Of a DNA stretch of 64,000 bases, positions 35,470 through 45,485 are shown piece after piece. The stretch is from Mesorhizobium sp. WSM3859. Its GTDB lineage: Bacteria; Pseudomonadota; Alphaproteobacteria; Rhizobiales; Rhizobiaceae. Under the pieces are notes generated by a model that saw only the letters and a list, made by a program, of their open reading frames with translations, ran no database searches and was not told the origin of the DNA. Made by a program: the position numbers and the translations under genes. Where the stretch lies: positions 644,553-708,552 of the forward strand of contig NZ_NSGG01000001.1 in NCBI RefSeq assembly GCF_002295065.1, written 5' to 3'. Within the stretch, counting starts at the first letter, position 1. Each line of letters begins with the position of its first letter.

Positions 35470-38400
35470 ATGGCAATGCGCGCGGCTCGTGGTCTCTCTT
35501 TCCTTCTCCTTATCTTTTTCGCCCTGGGCGGGGCGGCCCTTGCGGCCGAAGCCCGGCGAATCGTCACGACCGACAATTCCGACTATTTCGGCTTCGACCT
35601 GAGGTCGGAGCAGAATGTCAGCCTCGACCAGTGCAAGACCACATGCCTCGGCGATACCGCCTGCCGCGCCTTCACCTACAACACCAAGGCGAAGTGGTGC
35701 TTTCTCAAATCCGACTATAACCAGTTGAAATCCTTCACCGGCGCCGTCGCCGGCAAGGTCGCGAATGTCGATGGCGACCCCGATATTGGCGCTCCGCCGG
35801 CCTTGGCCTTCTTTCCGAACTGGATGGCCGACCAGGCCCAGCAGTTCCGCAACCACCTGACCGACCCGGCCTATGACAAGCCGACCGAAGGCCTTGCCGC
35901 CCTGCAGGCCGCGGCCGAGCAGGCCTCGCTGACCGGCGACCATCGCCTTGCCATGCAGAAATACCAGGCCGCGATCTCCGTTCTGCCCGATGACGGCCCG
36001 CTCTGGCTGGCGCTGGCGCACGAGATACTGGCCGTGGAGCCGGCGTCGAACACCACCGAACCCGCGACGCTCCCGATGAACGCCACCTCGGCGGCCTTCA
36101 ACGCCTACAAGCTGGTGCGCACGGCAAAGACCCGCGCCGAGGCGCTGGCGCTGCTTGCCGCCGGCCTCGATAAGCGCGACCTCTTCCGTCCGTCGCTTCA
36201 GGCCTATGAGGCGAGCCTTGCGCTGGTGAGCTCGCCCGCCGTCCAAGCCGACTATGCCGACCTCAAGGCGCGCAAGGGTTTCCGCGTCGTCGAGCATACC
36301 GTCGATGCCGATTCCTCCTCGCCGCGCATCTGCGCCCAGTTCTCCGAGGAACTGGTCAAGACCGGCGTCGACTATGCGCAGTTCGTCACCGTCGACAATG
36401 CCGCGCCCAAAGCCGTCGAAGCCAAGGACAAGCAGATCTGCGTCGAAGGCCTGGAGCACGGCCAGCATTACGACGTGACCTTCCGCGCCGGCCTGCCGGC
36501 CGCGATCAGCGAGACGCTCGCCGCGCCCGTCGTGCTGTCGATCTACGTCCAGGACCGCGCTCCGTCCGCCCGCTTCACCGGCGACAGCTTCGTGCTGCCG
36601 GCCGGCGCGCGTCGCGGCATTCCGGTCGTCACCGTCAACATGAACGCCGCCAAGATGGCGCTCTACCGCATCGGCGATCGTTCGCTGGCGCAGCTTCTGT
36701 CCGGCTATCAGTTCCTGCATCAGCTCGACGGCTATGACATTTCCACCATTTCCGACCAGATGGGCGCGCCGGTCTGGTCCGGCACGCTCGACATCGCCAA
36801 TGATCTCAACAAGGAAGTGACCACCTCTTTCCCGGTCGATGAAGCGATTCCGCAGCGCAAGCCCGGCGTCTATGTGCTGACGGCGCAACCGGTCGACGAC
36901 AAGAGCGACGATTACGGCTCGCGCGCCACGCAGTGGTTCGTCGTCTCCGATATCGGCCTCTCAACCTATACCGGCCAGGACGGGCTCAACGTCTTTGCCC
37001 GTTCGCTGGGCTCGGCCAAGCCGATTTCCGGCGCCGAACTGACCCTGCTTGCCAGGAATAACGAAATCCTCGGCACCGCGACCACGGACGCCGAGGGCCA
37101 CGCCGTCTTCAATCCGGGCCTTACCCGCGGCGAAAACGGCATGGTGCCGGCGGTGCTGATGGCCAAGCAGGGCGACAACGACTTCGTCTTCCTCGACATG
37201 GGCAAGGCCGGCTTCGACCTGTCGGATCGCGGCGTCGAAGGGCGCGCCTCGCCCGGCGCGCTCGACGTCTATGCCTGGACGGAGCGCGGCATCTACCGCG
37301 CCGGCGAGGACGTGCATGTCGCGGCGCTCGCCCGCGACGGCGCCGCCAAGGCGGTCGAGAACCTGCCGCTGACCTTCATCTTCACCCGTCCCGACGGTGT
37401 CGAGAACCGCCGAGTGGTCAGCAATGGCGAATCCGCCGGCGGCCATGCCGTCGACCTGCCGCTCGAGGCCAACGCCATGCGCGGCACCTGGACGGTGTCG
37501 ATCTACACCGATCCCAAGCAGTCGCCGGTCGCCAGCCAGATGTTCCTTGTCGAGGATTTCGTGCCGGATCGCATCGAGTTCGACCTGACCGCCGACAAGA
37601 AGGAGATCGCCCAGGGCGAGACCGCCAACGCCACCGTCGACGGCCGCTTTCTCTACGGCGCGCCGGCCGCGGGCCTTGCGCTCGAAGGCGAGATGACGCT
37701 GTCGACCACCAGCAGTTGGGACAGCTTCAAGGACTTCACCTTCGGCCTCGCCGACGAGCAGTCGAGCGAGCCGACCGTGACGCCGCTGGCGAACCTTCCC
37801 GTCGTCGGCGACGACGGCAAGGCGACCTTCCCGATCACCATCGACCAGTTGCCGTCGACCACCAAGCTGGTCAACGCCAAGGTCACGGGGCGCATGCGCG
37901 AGGCCGGCGGCCGCGCCGTCGAGCGCTCGCTCGACATCGGCGTTCGCCCGCAGCGCGACGTCATCGGCATCCGCCCGGATTTCGAAGGCGATGAGGTGCC
38001 GCAAGGCGGAACCGCCAAGTTCAGCATCATCGCCGTCGATCCGAACGGCAAGCGCGAGGATCTGAAGGGCGCCCAGTGGTCGCTGGTCAAGGTCGAGCGC
38101 AATTATCAGTGGTACCGTTCCAACAATTCCTGGAACTACGAGGCAGTGAACCTCACCAAGGCCGTCGCCAATGGCGCGGTGGACCTGAAGGCCGATGGCG
38201 AGGCGACGGTGTCGCTGCCCGTCGACTGGGGCCGCTACCGGCTCGAGGTCGAGACCGCCGACCCCGACGGTCCGGCGTCCAGCTATGAGTTCGACGCCGG
38301 CTGGTATGTCGCCTCGACCACCACCGAGACCCCCGATGGCCTGGAGATCGCCCTCGACAAGGACAGCTACGCCGCCGGCGAAGTCGCCAAGCTGAAGGTC

Positions 38401-40950
38401 TCGCCGCATTTTGCCGGCGAACTTCTGGTCACCATCGGCGCCGAAAAGCTGTTGAAGACCGTCACCGCTTCGGTGCCGGCCGGCGGCAGCACCGTCGACA
38501 TCCCGGTCGGCGACGACTGGGGCGCCGGCGCCTATGTCACGGCGACCTTGTTCCGGCCCGGCGACGCGCAGGAATCGCGCATGCCGGCCCGCGCCATCGG
38601 CATCCAGTGGCTGTCGGTCGATCCGGGTTCGAAGAAGCTGGCGGTCTCGCTGACGCCGCCGGAAAAGACCCTGCCGCGCCAGCAGCTGTCGATCCCCGTT
38701 GCGGTCAACGGCGCCCAGCCGGGCACAAACGCCTATGTGATGGTGGCTGCCGTCGATGTCGGCATCCTCAACCTCACCAACTACAAGGCGCCCGATCCTG
38801 AGGACTGGTTCTTCGGCCAGCGCATGCTGGGCCTGGAGATCCGCGACCTCTATGGCCGCCTGATCGACGGCTCGCTCGGCACCATGGGCAAGATACGGAC
38901 CGGCGGCGACGGCGCCAACATGCAGGCGCAGGGCAGCCCGCCGACCGAAAAGCTGGTCGCCTTCTTCTCCGGCCCGGTCGAGCTCGACGCCAACGGCAAG
39001 GCGCGGATCGACTTCGACATCCCGCAGTTCAACGGCACCGTGCGTGTCATGGCGGTCGCCTGGACCAAGGAAGCCGTAGGCCATGCCCAGACCGACGTCA
39101 TCGTGCGCGATCCGGTGGTGATCACCGCCGGCCTGCCGCGCTTCCTGGCGCCGGGCGACGCCGCGACCATGCGCCTCGACATAGCCGACACCGACGGCCC
39201 GGCCGGCGATTATGCGCTGTCCGTCACCACCACCGGCGATCTTTCCACCGGCGACAAGCCGCTGCCCGAGAAGCTGACGCTCGCCCAGGGCAAGCGCCAG
39301 TCGCTCACCTTCCCGCTGGTCGCCAGGACCGCGGGCGACGCCTCCGTCACCGTCAAGCTGGCGCATGCCGACGGCACCCAGGTCGAGCAGACGCTCTATC
39401 TGCCGGTGCGGCCGGCGCAGCTTCCGGTCACCAACCGCATGGTGGTCGACCTGAAGCCGCATGGCGGCTCGCTGCGGGTCGACAAGGAACTGCTTGCCGC
39501 CAGCGTGCTCGACGGCGCTTCGGTCAGCGTCGGCGTCTCGCAATCGTCCGCGCTCGACGTGCCGTCGCTGTTGATGTCGCTCGATCGCTATCCCTATGGC
39601 TGCGCCGAACAGACCACCAGCCGTGCCATGCCGCTGCTGTATGTCAACGACATGGCCAAGAGCATCGGCATGGAAAGCGATCCGGACCTGCATCAACGCA
39701 TCCAGGACGCCATCTACAAAGTGCTCTCCTATCAGTCGGCAAGCGGCAGCTTCGGCCTCTGGGGCCCGGGTTCGGGCGACCTGTGGCTCGACGCCTATGT
39801 CAGCGAGTTCCTGACCCGGGCGCGCGAGGAGAAGTATGATGTTCCCGCGCTGGCGATGAACCAGGCGCTGAACAACCTGCAGAACTCGCTCGGCTACGAC
39901 CAGGACGTCCAGGACAAGGGCAGCGATATCGCTTACGCGCTCTATGTGCTTGCCCGCAACAAGAAGGCCTCGATCGGCGACCTGCGCTACTACGCCGACA
40001 CGCAGCTCGAGGCCTTCTCCAGCCCGATGGCGGTCGCGCAACTGGCGGCGAGCCTGGCACTCTACGGCGACACGCAGCGTTCGGAAGCCACGTTCCAGAC
40101 GGCGCTCAGGCTGGCGCAGGCTGAACCCGACTACGACTGGTACCGCTCGGACTATGGCTCGCGGTTGCGTGACGGCGCGGCGCTGCTGGCCCTGGCGGCG
40201 GAATCGAAGCCGGTGCCGAGCATCATGCCGCAACTGATCAAGCTGGTGGGCGTGGCGCGCGCCGATGCCCGCTGGACGAGCACGCAGGACGAATCCTGGA
40301 TGCTGCTTGCCGCAAGGGCGCTGAAGGAGGGCAATGATTCCATCACGCTTTCCGTCAACGGCGCGCCGCATTCGGGCGGCTATTCCGACCAGGTCGCCGG
40401 CAGCGACCTCATCGACAGCCCGCTCACCATCGCCAACACCGGCGCGACGCTGCTGCAGGCAGTGGTGACCGCGGTCGCCGCTCCGGTCGATCCGCTGCCC
40501 GCCGGCGGCGACGGCTTCACCATCGGTCGCACCTACTACAAGCTTGACGGCACCGAAGCCAACGTCACGGAGGCCAAGCAGAACGAGCGCTATGTGGTCG
40601 TGCTCAAGGTCTATGAGCAGAACAAATGGCCGTCGCGGGTGCTGATCACCGACCTGTTGCCGGCCGGCTTCGAGATCGACAATCCGAGCCTGGTGTCCAG
40701 CGCGCAATTGTCGAACTTCTCCTGGCTGGCGCAGACCGACGCCGCGCATCTGGAGTTCCGCGACGACCGCTTCGTCGCCGCCTTCAATCCGAACGAAGGC
40801 GACGGCGACCGCAACATCACGCTGGCCTATGTCGTGCGTGCCGTGACGCCCGGCACCTACGCCCATCCGGCGGCAACTGTGGAGGACATGTACCGGCCGC
40901 AATATTCGGCCCGCACCGCCACCGGCGTGATGGAGGTGAAGGCGGAGTAA
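35470..40950 (+). CDS. Bacterial alpha-2-macroglobulin with N-terminal PAN/Apple domain
   Basis: An 1826-residue secreted protease trap. The signal peptide is followed by a PAN/Apple-like segment (about residues 27-95, LDQCKTTCLGDTACRAFTYN, then WCFLKSD). Macroglobulin domains follow, then the thioester motif GCAEQ with Cys1378 and Gln1381, which would covalently catch a protease, and the helical thioester domain. The ATG at 35470 follows GGAGGG. There is no lipobox, so it is probably periplasmic and soluble, unlike E. coli YfhM. Pairing with pbpC, the next gene, is the usual arrangement and links it to defence or repair at damaged peptidoglycan. Confidence 0.94.
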   Translation: MAMRAARGLSFLLLIFFALGGAALAAEARRIVTTDNSDYFGFDLRSEQNVSLDQCKTTCLGDTACRAFTYNTKAKWCFLKSDYNQLKSFTGAVAGKVANVDGDPDIGAPPALAFFPNWMADQAQQFRNHLTDPAYDKPTEGLAALQAAAEQASLTGDHRLAMQKYQAAISVLPDDGPLWLALAHEILAVEPASNTTEPATLPMNATSAAFNAYKLVRTAKTRAEALALLAAGLDKRDLFRPSLQAYEASLALVSSPAVQADYADLKARKGFRVVEHTVDADSSSPRICAQFSEELVKTGVDYAQFVTVDNAAPKAVEAKDKQICVEGLEHGQHYDVTFRAGLPAAISETLAAPVVLSIYVQDRAPSARFTGDSFVLPAGARRGIPVVTVNMNAAKMALYRIGDRSLAQLLSGYQFLHQLDGYDISTISDQMGAPVWSGTLDIANDLNKEVTTSFPVDEAIPQRKPGVYVLTAQPVDDKSDDYGSRATQWFVVSDIGLSTYTGQDGLNVFARSLGSAKPISGAELTLLARNNEILGTATTDAEGHAVFNPGLTRGENGMVPAVLMAKQGDNDFVFLDMGKAGFDLSDRGVEGRASPGALDVYAWTERGIYRAGEDVHVAALARDGAAKAVENLPLTFIFTRPDGVENRRVVSNGESAGGHAVDLPLEANAMRGTWTVSIYTDPKQSPVASQMFLVEDFVPDRIEFDLTADKKEIAQGETANATVDGRFLYGAPAAGLALEGEMTLSTTSSWDSFKDFTFGLADEQSSEPTVTPLANLPVVGDDGKATFPITIDQLPSTTKLVNAKVTGRMREAGGRAVERSLDIGVRPQRDVIGIRPDFEGDEVPQGGTAKFSIIAVDPNGKREDLKGAQWSLVKVERNYQWYRSNNSWNYEAVNLTKAVANGAVDLKADGEATVSLPVDWGRYRLEVETADPDGPASSYEFDAGWYVASTTTETPDGLEIALDKDSYAAGEVAKLKVSPHFAGELLVTIGAEKLLKTVTASVPAGGSTVDIPVGDDWGAGAYVTATLFRPGDAQESRMPARAIGIQWLSVDPGSKKLAVSLTPPEKTLPRQQLSIPVAVNGAQPGTNAYVMVAAVDVGILNLTNYKAPDPEDWFFGQRMLGLEIRDLYGRLIDGSLGTMGKIRTGGDGANMQAQGSPPTEKLVAFFSGPVELDANGKARIDFDIPQFNGTVRVMAVAWTKEAVGHAQTDVIVRDPVVITAGLPRFLAPGDAATMRLDIADTDGPAGDYALSVTTTGDLSTGDKPLPEKLTLAQGKRQSLTFPLVARTAGDASVTVKLAHADGTQVEQTLYLPVRPAQLPVTNRMVVDLKPHGGSLRVDKELLAASVLDGASVSVGVSQSSALDVPSLLMSLDRYPYGCAEQTTSRAMPLLYVNDMAKSIGMESDPDLHQRIQDAIYKVLSYQSASGSFGLWGPGSGDLWLDAYVSEFLTRAREEKYDVPALAMNQALNNLQNSLGYDQDVQDKGSDIAYALYVLARNKKASIGDLRYYADTQLEAFSSPMAVAQLAASLALYGDTQRSEATFQTALRLAQAEPDYDWYRSDYGSRLRDGAALLALAAESKPVPSIMPQLIKLVGVARADARWTSTQDESWMLLAARALKEGNDSITLSVNGAPHSGGYSDQVAGSDLIDSPLTIANTGATLLQAVVTAVAAPVDPLPAGGDGFTIGRTYYKLDGTEANVTEAKQNERYVVVLKVYEQNKWPSRVLITDLLPAGFEIDNPSLVSSAQLSNFSWLAQTDAAHLEFRDDRFVAAFNPNEGDGDRNITLAYVVRAVTPGTYAHPAATVEDMYRPQYSARTATGVMEVKAE

Positions 40951-40970
40951 GCGGCATGATAGACATAGCG

Positions 40971-41157
40971 ATGGCGCTGCCCCTCATTGTCCTGCCGGAC
41001 ATTTCTCCCCGTATAGTGACGGGGAGAAAGGGGCTTGCGTCGACGCTTTCGCCAATCGGCAACGTCGCAAGACAGAAGCCGACATCGCAGCCAGCCTCCT
41101 TCTCCCCGTCATTATACGGGGAGAAGGTGCCGGCAGGCGGATGAGGGGCAGCGCCAT
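40971..41157. repeat. Palindrome of repeat family A (187 bp) abutting the pbpC start
   Basis: It starts ATGGCGCTGCCCCTCAT and ends ATGAGGGGCAGCGCCAT. The right terminus reaches the first two bases of the pbpC start codon, and its GAGGGG is the only ribosome-binding sequence there. Internal stems include TCTCCCCGT pairing with ACGGGGAGA. It fills the 205-base gap between the macroglobulin and pbpC genes. Confidence 0.85.
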
Positions 41158-43246
41158 GCTCTCCAAGAAATTTCTCCGTCGAACAGGCATCGCCGCAGCT
41201 TCACTCGCGGGGTTTGCGGCGATCGCCGCAGCCACCCTTTGGGAGCTCGACCGCGCCTTCCCGCCGCCGCTGCCGGCAAAGCTGACGGTCTCGACCGAAG
41301 TGCAGGACCGCGACGGCCATTTGCTGCGCGCCTTCGCCACGCCGGACGGCTACTGGCGGCTCGAGACCCGCCTCGACCAGGTCGACAAGCAATTCGTCGA
41401 CATGCTGGTGACGTATGAGGACAAGCGCTTCTGGGACCACAGGGGTGTCGACGTCCTGGCGCTCTGCCGCGCCGCCGGCCAGCTCGTCACCAGCGGCCAC
41501 ATCGTGTCGGGCGGTTCGACCTTGTCGATGCAGCTTGCCCGGCTGATCGAGCCGCGCGACAGCCGCAGCCTCGGCTCCAAGCTCAGGCAGATGCTCAGGG
41601 CCATCCAGATCGAGCGGCGTCTGTCCAAGCAGGAAATCCTCGAACGCTACCTGACGCTGGCGCCCTATGGCGGAAATCTCGAGGGCGTGCGCGCCGCCTC
41701 GCTCGCCTATTTCGGCAAGGAGCCGAAGCGGCTGACCGTGTCGGAAGCCGCCCTCCTCGTCGCACTGCCGCAACTGCCGGAAAAGCGCCGGCCCGACCGC
41801 AACCTCGGCATAGCGCATGCCGCGCGCGACCGGGTGCTGACCCGCATGGTCTCGGCCGGCCTGCTCGGTGAGCGCGAAGCGCAGCGCGCGGCGCTGGACG
41901 ACGTCTCCGGCCTGCGCAGAAAACTGCCGGCGCTGGCCGCGCACGCCTCCTACGCCATGCTGCCGAGGGCCGTGCCCGGCAAACCGCTGCAGCTCACCAT
42001 CCGCAAAAGCGTGCAGCAAGGGCTGGAGCAGGTCGCAAGGGATGCCGCCAGGAAGCTCGGCCCGAAACTTTCCGTCGCCATGGTGATGGCCGACGCCCGC
42101 ACCGGCGACATTCTCGGCGAAGTCGGCTCGGCCAATTTCTTCGACGCCAGCCGCTCCGGCTGGATCGACATGACCAAGGTGTTGCGTTCGCCCGGTTCGA
42201 CGCTGAAGCCTTTCATCTATGGCCTGGCCTTCGAGCAAGGGCTGGTGGCGCAGGAGATGATCATCGAGGACAGCCCGGCCGATTTCGGCGGCTACCGGCC
42301 GAAGAATTTCGACACGGGCTACCAGGGCGACGTCTCGATCCGCCAGGCGCTGCAATTGTCGCTTAACGTGCCGGCGATCCGCGTGCTCGACGCGGTCGGT
42401 CCGGCGCGGCTGACGGCGCGGTTCCGCCAGGCCGGCGTCAACCCGATCCTGCCGGTGAACGAGGCGCCGGGCCTGGCGATCGGGCTTGGCGGCGTCGGCG
42501 TGACCTTGCGTGACCTGGTGCAGCTCTATACGGGGCTCGCCAATGGCGGCAAGATGCACACGCTGCATGACGGCACCGAGCCGGCCAATGTCGAGCGCAC
42601 CACAGCCACCATCCTCGACGACCAGGCCGCCTGGCAGATCAACGACATCCTGTCCGGCGTGAAGCCGCCGGAAGGCGCCATGCAGCGCGGCATCGCCTAC
42701 AAGACCGGCACCTCCTATGGCTATCGCGATGCCTGGTCCGTCGGCTTCGATGGCCGCTACGTCCTGGGTGTGTGGGTCGGCCGCGCCGATGCGAGCCCCG
42801 TCCCCGGTCTGTCGGGCTATGTCTCGGCGGCACCGATCCTGTTCGAAGGTTTCGTCCGTTGCGGCCTTGCCAGCGTGCCGTTGCCCGGCCGGCCGCCGGG
42901 CGTGTTCAATCCCAAGCGCGAGGAATTGCCGGTGACGCTCGCCCGTTTCGGTGCCGGCTCCGACGGGCTGGTGCAGGCCACCGCCACCGAACCCGCGCCG
43001 ACCATCATCTTCCCGCCCAATGGCGCCCGCGTGGATCTTGGCACCAACTCCGCCGACGCCACGCCGCTGGTGCTGAAGCTGCAGGGCGGCCGCGCGCCGT
43101 TCCGCTGGCTCGCCAACGGCAAGCCGCTCGCCGGCATCGACCGCCGCCGCACCGCGACCTGGCAGCCGGACGGTACCGGCTATTCGACGCTGACCGTCAT
43201 CGACGCCGCCGGCCGCGCGGCGAGCGTGAAGGTTTTCGTTGAATAG
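41156..43246 (+). CDS. pbpC: Penicillin-binding protein 1C
   Basis: A 696-residue bifunctional class A PBP with an N-terminal membrane anchor (GIAAASLAGFAAIAAATLW). The glycosyltransferase domain carries EDKRFWDHRGVD (Glu88 catalytic) and GGSTLSMQLARL. The transpeptidase domain carries SPGSTLKP (Ser348, Lys351), SLN and KTGTS (Lys516). The last about 90 residues are the PbpC C-terminal beta domain. The ATG at 41156 is preferred over 41141, because GAGGGG lies seven bases before it. It is linked with the macroglobulin upstream and the dipeptidase downstream. Confidence 0.94.
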   Translation: MLSKKFLRRTGIAAASLAGFAAIAAATLWELDRAFPPPLPAKLTVSTEVQDRDGHLLRAFATPDGYWRLETRLDQVDKQFVDMLVTYEDKRFWDHRGVDVLALCRAAGQLVTSGHIVSGGSTLSMQLARLIEPRDSRSLGSKLRQMLRAIQIERRLSKQEILERYLTLAPYGGNLEGVRAASLAYFGKEPKRLTVSEAALLVALPQLPEKRRPDRNLGIAHAARDRVLTRMVSAGLLGEREAQRAALDDVSGLRRKLPALAAHASYAMLPRAVPGKPLQLTIRKSVQQGLEQVARDAARKLGPKLSVAMVMADARTGDILGEVGSANFFDASRSGWIDMTKVLRSPGSTLKPFIYGLAFEQGLVAQEMIIEDSPADFGGYRPKNFDTGYQGDVSIRQALQLSLNVPAIRVLDAVGPARLTARFRQAGVNPILPVNEAPGLAIGLGGVGVTLRDLVQLYTGLANGGKMHTLHDGTEPANVERTTATILDDQAAWQINDILSGVKPPEGAMQRGIAYKTGTSYGYRDAWSVGFDGRYVLGVWVGRADASPVPGLSGYVSAAPILFEGFVRCGLASVPLPGRPPGVFNPKREELPVTLARFGAGSDGLVQATATEPAPTIIFPPNGARVDLGTNSADATPLVLKLQGGRAPFRWLANGKPLAGIDRRRTATWQPDGTGYSTLTVIDAAGRAASVKVFVE

Positions 43247-43295
43247 GATGCGGCAAGCGATTCTGCGAGGTGCGCTTTTTAGTCTGACATCCGGT

Positions 43296-43464
43296 GCGAG
43301 GCCCCCCTCTCTGGCCTGCCGGCCATCTCCCCCTCAAGGGGGGAGATTATTCGCTTCGCGGCTTTCGCTAATCATCAACGCAGGAAGGATGGACGCGGCG
43401 CCGACACCGCCAATCTCCCCCCTTGAGGGGGAGATGCCCGGCAGGGCAGAGAGGGGGGCCTCGC
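43296..43464. repeat. Palindrome of repeat family B (169 bp) overlapping the ddpX start
   Basis: It starts GCGAGGCCCCCCTCTCT and ends AGAGAGGGGGGCCTCGC, with inner stems CTCCCCCTCAAGGGGGGAG and its partner. The reading frame of the downstream dipeptidase stays open through it. The likely start codon and ribosome-binding site of that gene lie inside the right arm. A half copy is at 14321-14385. Confidence 0.83.
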
Positions 43465-44189
43465 GCCATACCTTTCCATTAGGAGCTGCTCTAACCGCAA
43501 CGCTGATCCTCCTATCCGCAACCCCCACCCCGGCCCTTGCCGATCCCCTGCCCGTCGGCTTCCTCAGGCTCACCGATGTCGATCCGACCATCCGCCAGGA
43601 CATCCGCTACGCCAGCCTTGAAAACTTCCTGCACCGCAAGGTCGACGGCTATGACGCGCCTGTCTGCATCCTGACCGCGCAAGCGGCGAAGGCGCTGTCC
43701 AGCGTTCAGAGAACGATGACCGCCAAAGGCCTGACGCTGGTCGTCTTCGACTGCTACCGCCCGGCCCGCGCCGTTACAGATATGGTCAGATGGACAAGAG
43801 AAGGCGGCCCGCCGGACCCGCAATGGTATCCGACCGTCCGGCGTGGCGATCTTATCGCCAAGGGCTATGTCGGCGAATTGTCCAGCCATTCGCGCGGCTC
43901 GACCGTGGACCTCGCCATCGCCGAGACGGACAACAGCTCTGTAGATCCGGCCTGCGGCGCGCCGGACGTCGGAACACTCGACTTCGGCACCGGTTTTGAC
44001 TGCTTCGATCCGATGAGCGAGACCGCGCACCGACCTCTTCCCGCCGAAGCGACGGCGAACCGCAAGATGCTGCTTGCCGCCATGCGTGCCGCCGGCTTCC
44101 GCAACTATGCGCGCGAATGGTGGCACTTCACGCTGGCCAAAGAGCCTTTTCCAAAACAGCGTTTCGATTTTCCGGTCACGGCCAATTAA
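43434..44189 (+). CDS. ddpX: D-alanyl-D-alanine dipeptidase, VanX/DdpX family (M15D)
   Basis: Zinc peptidase that splits D-Ala-D-Ala, probably recycling cell-wall dipeptide in the periplasm. It has the family motifs SHSRGSTVD (His152, Asp159) and EWWHF (Glu228, His231). From the ATG at 43434 it has 251 residues with a signal peptide (FPLGAALTATLILLSATPTPALA). GAGGGGGAG upstream of this ATG belongs to a palindromic repeat. Alternatives are ATG 43389 or starts at 43239-43248 next to the pbpC stop, which would place the repeat inside the leader; these give long non-signal-like N-termini. Probably expressed with pbpC. Confidence 0.88.
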   Translation: MPGRAERGASRHTFPLGAALTATLILLSATPTPALADPLPVGFLRLTDVDPTIRQDIRYASLENFLHRKVDGYDAPVCILTAQAAKALSSVQRTMTAKGLTLVVFDCYRPARAVTDMVRWTREGGPPDPQWYPTVRRGDLIAKGYVGELSSHSRGSTVDLAIAETDNSSVDPACGAPDVGTLDFGTGFDCFDPMSETAHRPLPAEATANRKMLLAAMRAAGFRNYAREWWHFTLAKEPFPKQRFDFPVTAN

Positions 44190-44391
44190 TGCGCCGGGGC
44201 TTGCCCTGACCCTGACCGCTTCTAATTAGGCCGGCTGATGCCGAGCCGAGCCAAAAGCGGAGGAGGAAGTTATTTCTTCAAAGAGCCGAATCTCGGCGAA
44301 AAATTGCTTTCATCAGGCGAAAAAGGCAACATTCAATGCATCTAATTTCTATAAACTCGCTAGAGTTCGCTGCAGTTCAACGGAGGCGGGA

Positions 44392-45420
44392 ATGACCAAA
44401 CCTCATTTCAGGAAACTGCTCGGCGCGCTGGTCGCCACATCTATCCAGTTCGGCACGCTCGGTTTCGCGTTCGCCGATACGACCATCTTGAACGTGTCCT
44501 ACGATCCGACACGTGAGCTTTACAAGGCCTATGACGAGGCCTTCGCCGCGCACTGGAAAGCCGAGACCGGCGAGACGGTCACCATCCAGCAGTCGCATGG
44601 CGGATCGGGCGCCCAGGCCCGCGCGGTGATCGACGGGCTCAATGCCGACGTGGTGACGCTGGCGCTCGAAGGCGACATCAACGCCATCGTGACCAAGTCG
44701 AAGAAGATCAATCCCGACTGGCGCAAGAAATTCGAAAACAATTCAGCGCCTTACACCTCGACCATCATCTTCCTGGTGCGCAAGGGCAACCCCAAGGGCA
44801 TCCACGACTGGAGCGATCTGGTGAAGGACGGCGTCCAGGTGATCACGCCGAACCCGAAAACCTCCGGCGGCGCGCGCTGGAACTATCTCGCGGCCTGGGC
44901 CTACGCCAACGCGCATGACGGTAATGACGAGGCTAAGACCAAGGAATTCATCGGCAAGCTGTATGCCAACGCGCCGGTGCTCGACAGCGGCGCACGCGGT
45001 TCGACCGTCACCTTTGCTCAGAAGGGCCTGGGCGACGTGCTGATCGGCTGGGAGAACGACGCCTATCTGGCCCTCGACGAATTCGGTGCCGACAATTTCG
45101 ACATCGTCTACCCGCCGACCTCGATCCTGGCCGAACCGCCTGTCGCCGTCGTCGACGCCAATGTCGACGCCAAAGGCACGCGCAAGGTGGCCGAGGCCTA
45201 TCTTTCCTGGCTCTATTCGAAGGAAGGCCAGACCATCATCGCCAAGAACCACTATCGCCCGGCCAAGCCCGAACTGGTTCCGGCCGAGGACCTTGCAAAG
45301 CTGCCCGCGATCAAGCTCGTCACCATCGACGACCCGCAATTTGGCGGCTGGAAGAAGGCACAGCCTTACCATTTCGGCGACGGTGGTATATTCGACCAGA
45401 TTTATAAGCCAGCCCAGTGA
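44392..45420 (+). CDS. Sulfate/thiosulfate ABC transporter substrate-binding protein (copy 1)
   Basis: A 342-residue periplasmic binding protein with a signal peptide ending GFAFA. The sulfate-binding family signatures are [47 protein letters not shown] and [10 protein letters not shown]. It delivers sulfate or thiosulfate to the CysTWA importer that follows. ACGGAGG precedes the ATG. The 202-base upstream region holds a TATAAA that could be a -10 box near 44350, but no clear operator. A paralogue lies at 48529, at the other end of the cluster. Confidence 0.93.
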   Translation: MTKPHFRKLLGALVATSIQFGTLGFAFADTTILNVSYDPTRELYKAYDEAFAAHWKAETGETVTIQQSHGGSGAQARAVIDGLNADVVTLALEGDINAIVTKSKKINPDWRKKFENNSAPYTSTIIFLVRKGNPKGIHDWSDLVKDGVQVITPNPKTSGGARWNYLAAWAYANAHDGNDEAKTKEFIGKLYANAPVLDSGARGSTVTFAQKGLGDVLIGWENDAYLALDEFGADNFDIVYPPTSILAEPPVAVVDANVDAKGTRKVAEAYLSWLYSKEGQTIIAKNHYRPAKPELVPAEDLAKLPAIKLVTIDDPQFGGWKKAQPYHFGDGGIFDQIYKPAQ

Positions 45421-45485
45421 GAGGCCGAGCCTCGAAAACTAGCGACTGCAATCTGGTTGAGTAAGAAGGGACGATCCAGAACAGC

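Noticed and set aside
36961..40902. Very long minus-strand ORF (over 1300 codons) opposite the macroglobulin gene
   Set aside because: It is antisense to a gene with clear domains, its translation is low-complexity and His/Arg/Gly-rich without motifs, and such shadows are expected in GC-rich codon-biased DNA.
44190..44391. Possible riboswitch upstream of the sulfate importer
   Set aside because: I could not find conserved SAM or other riboswitch core sequences or stems; only an AT-rich promoter-like stretch is visible.
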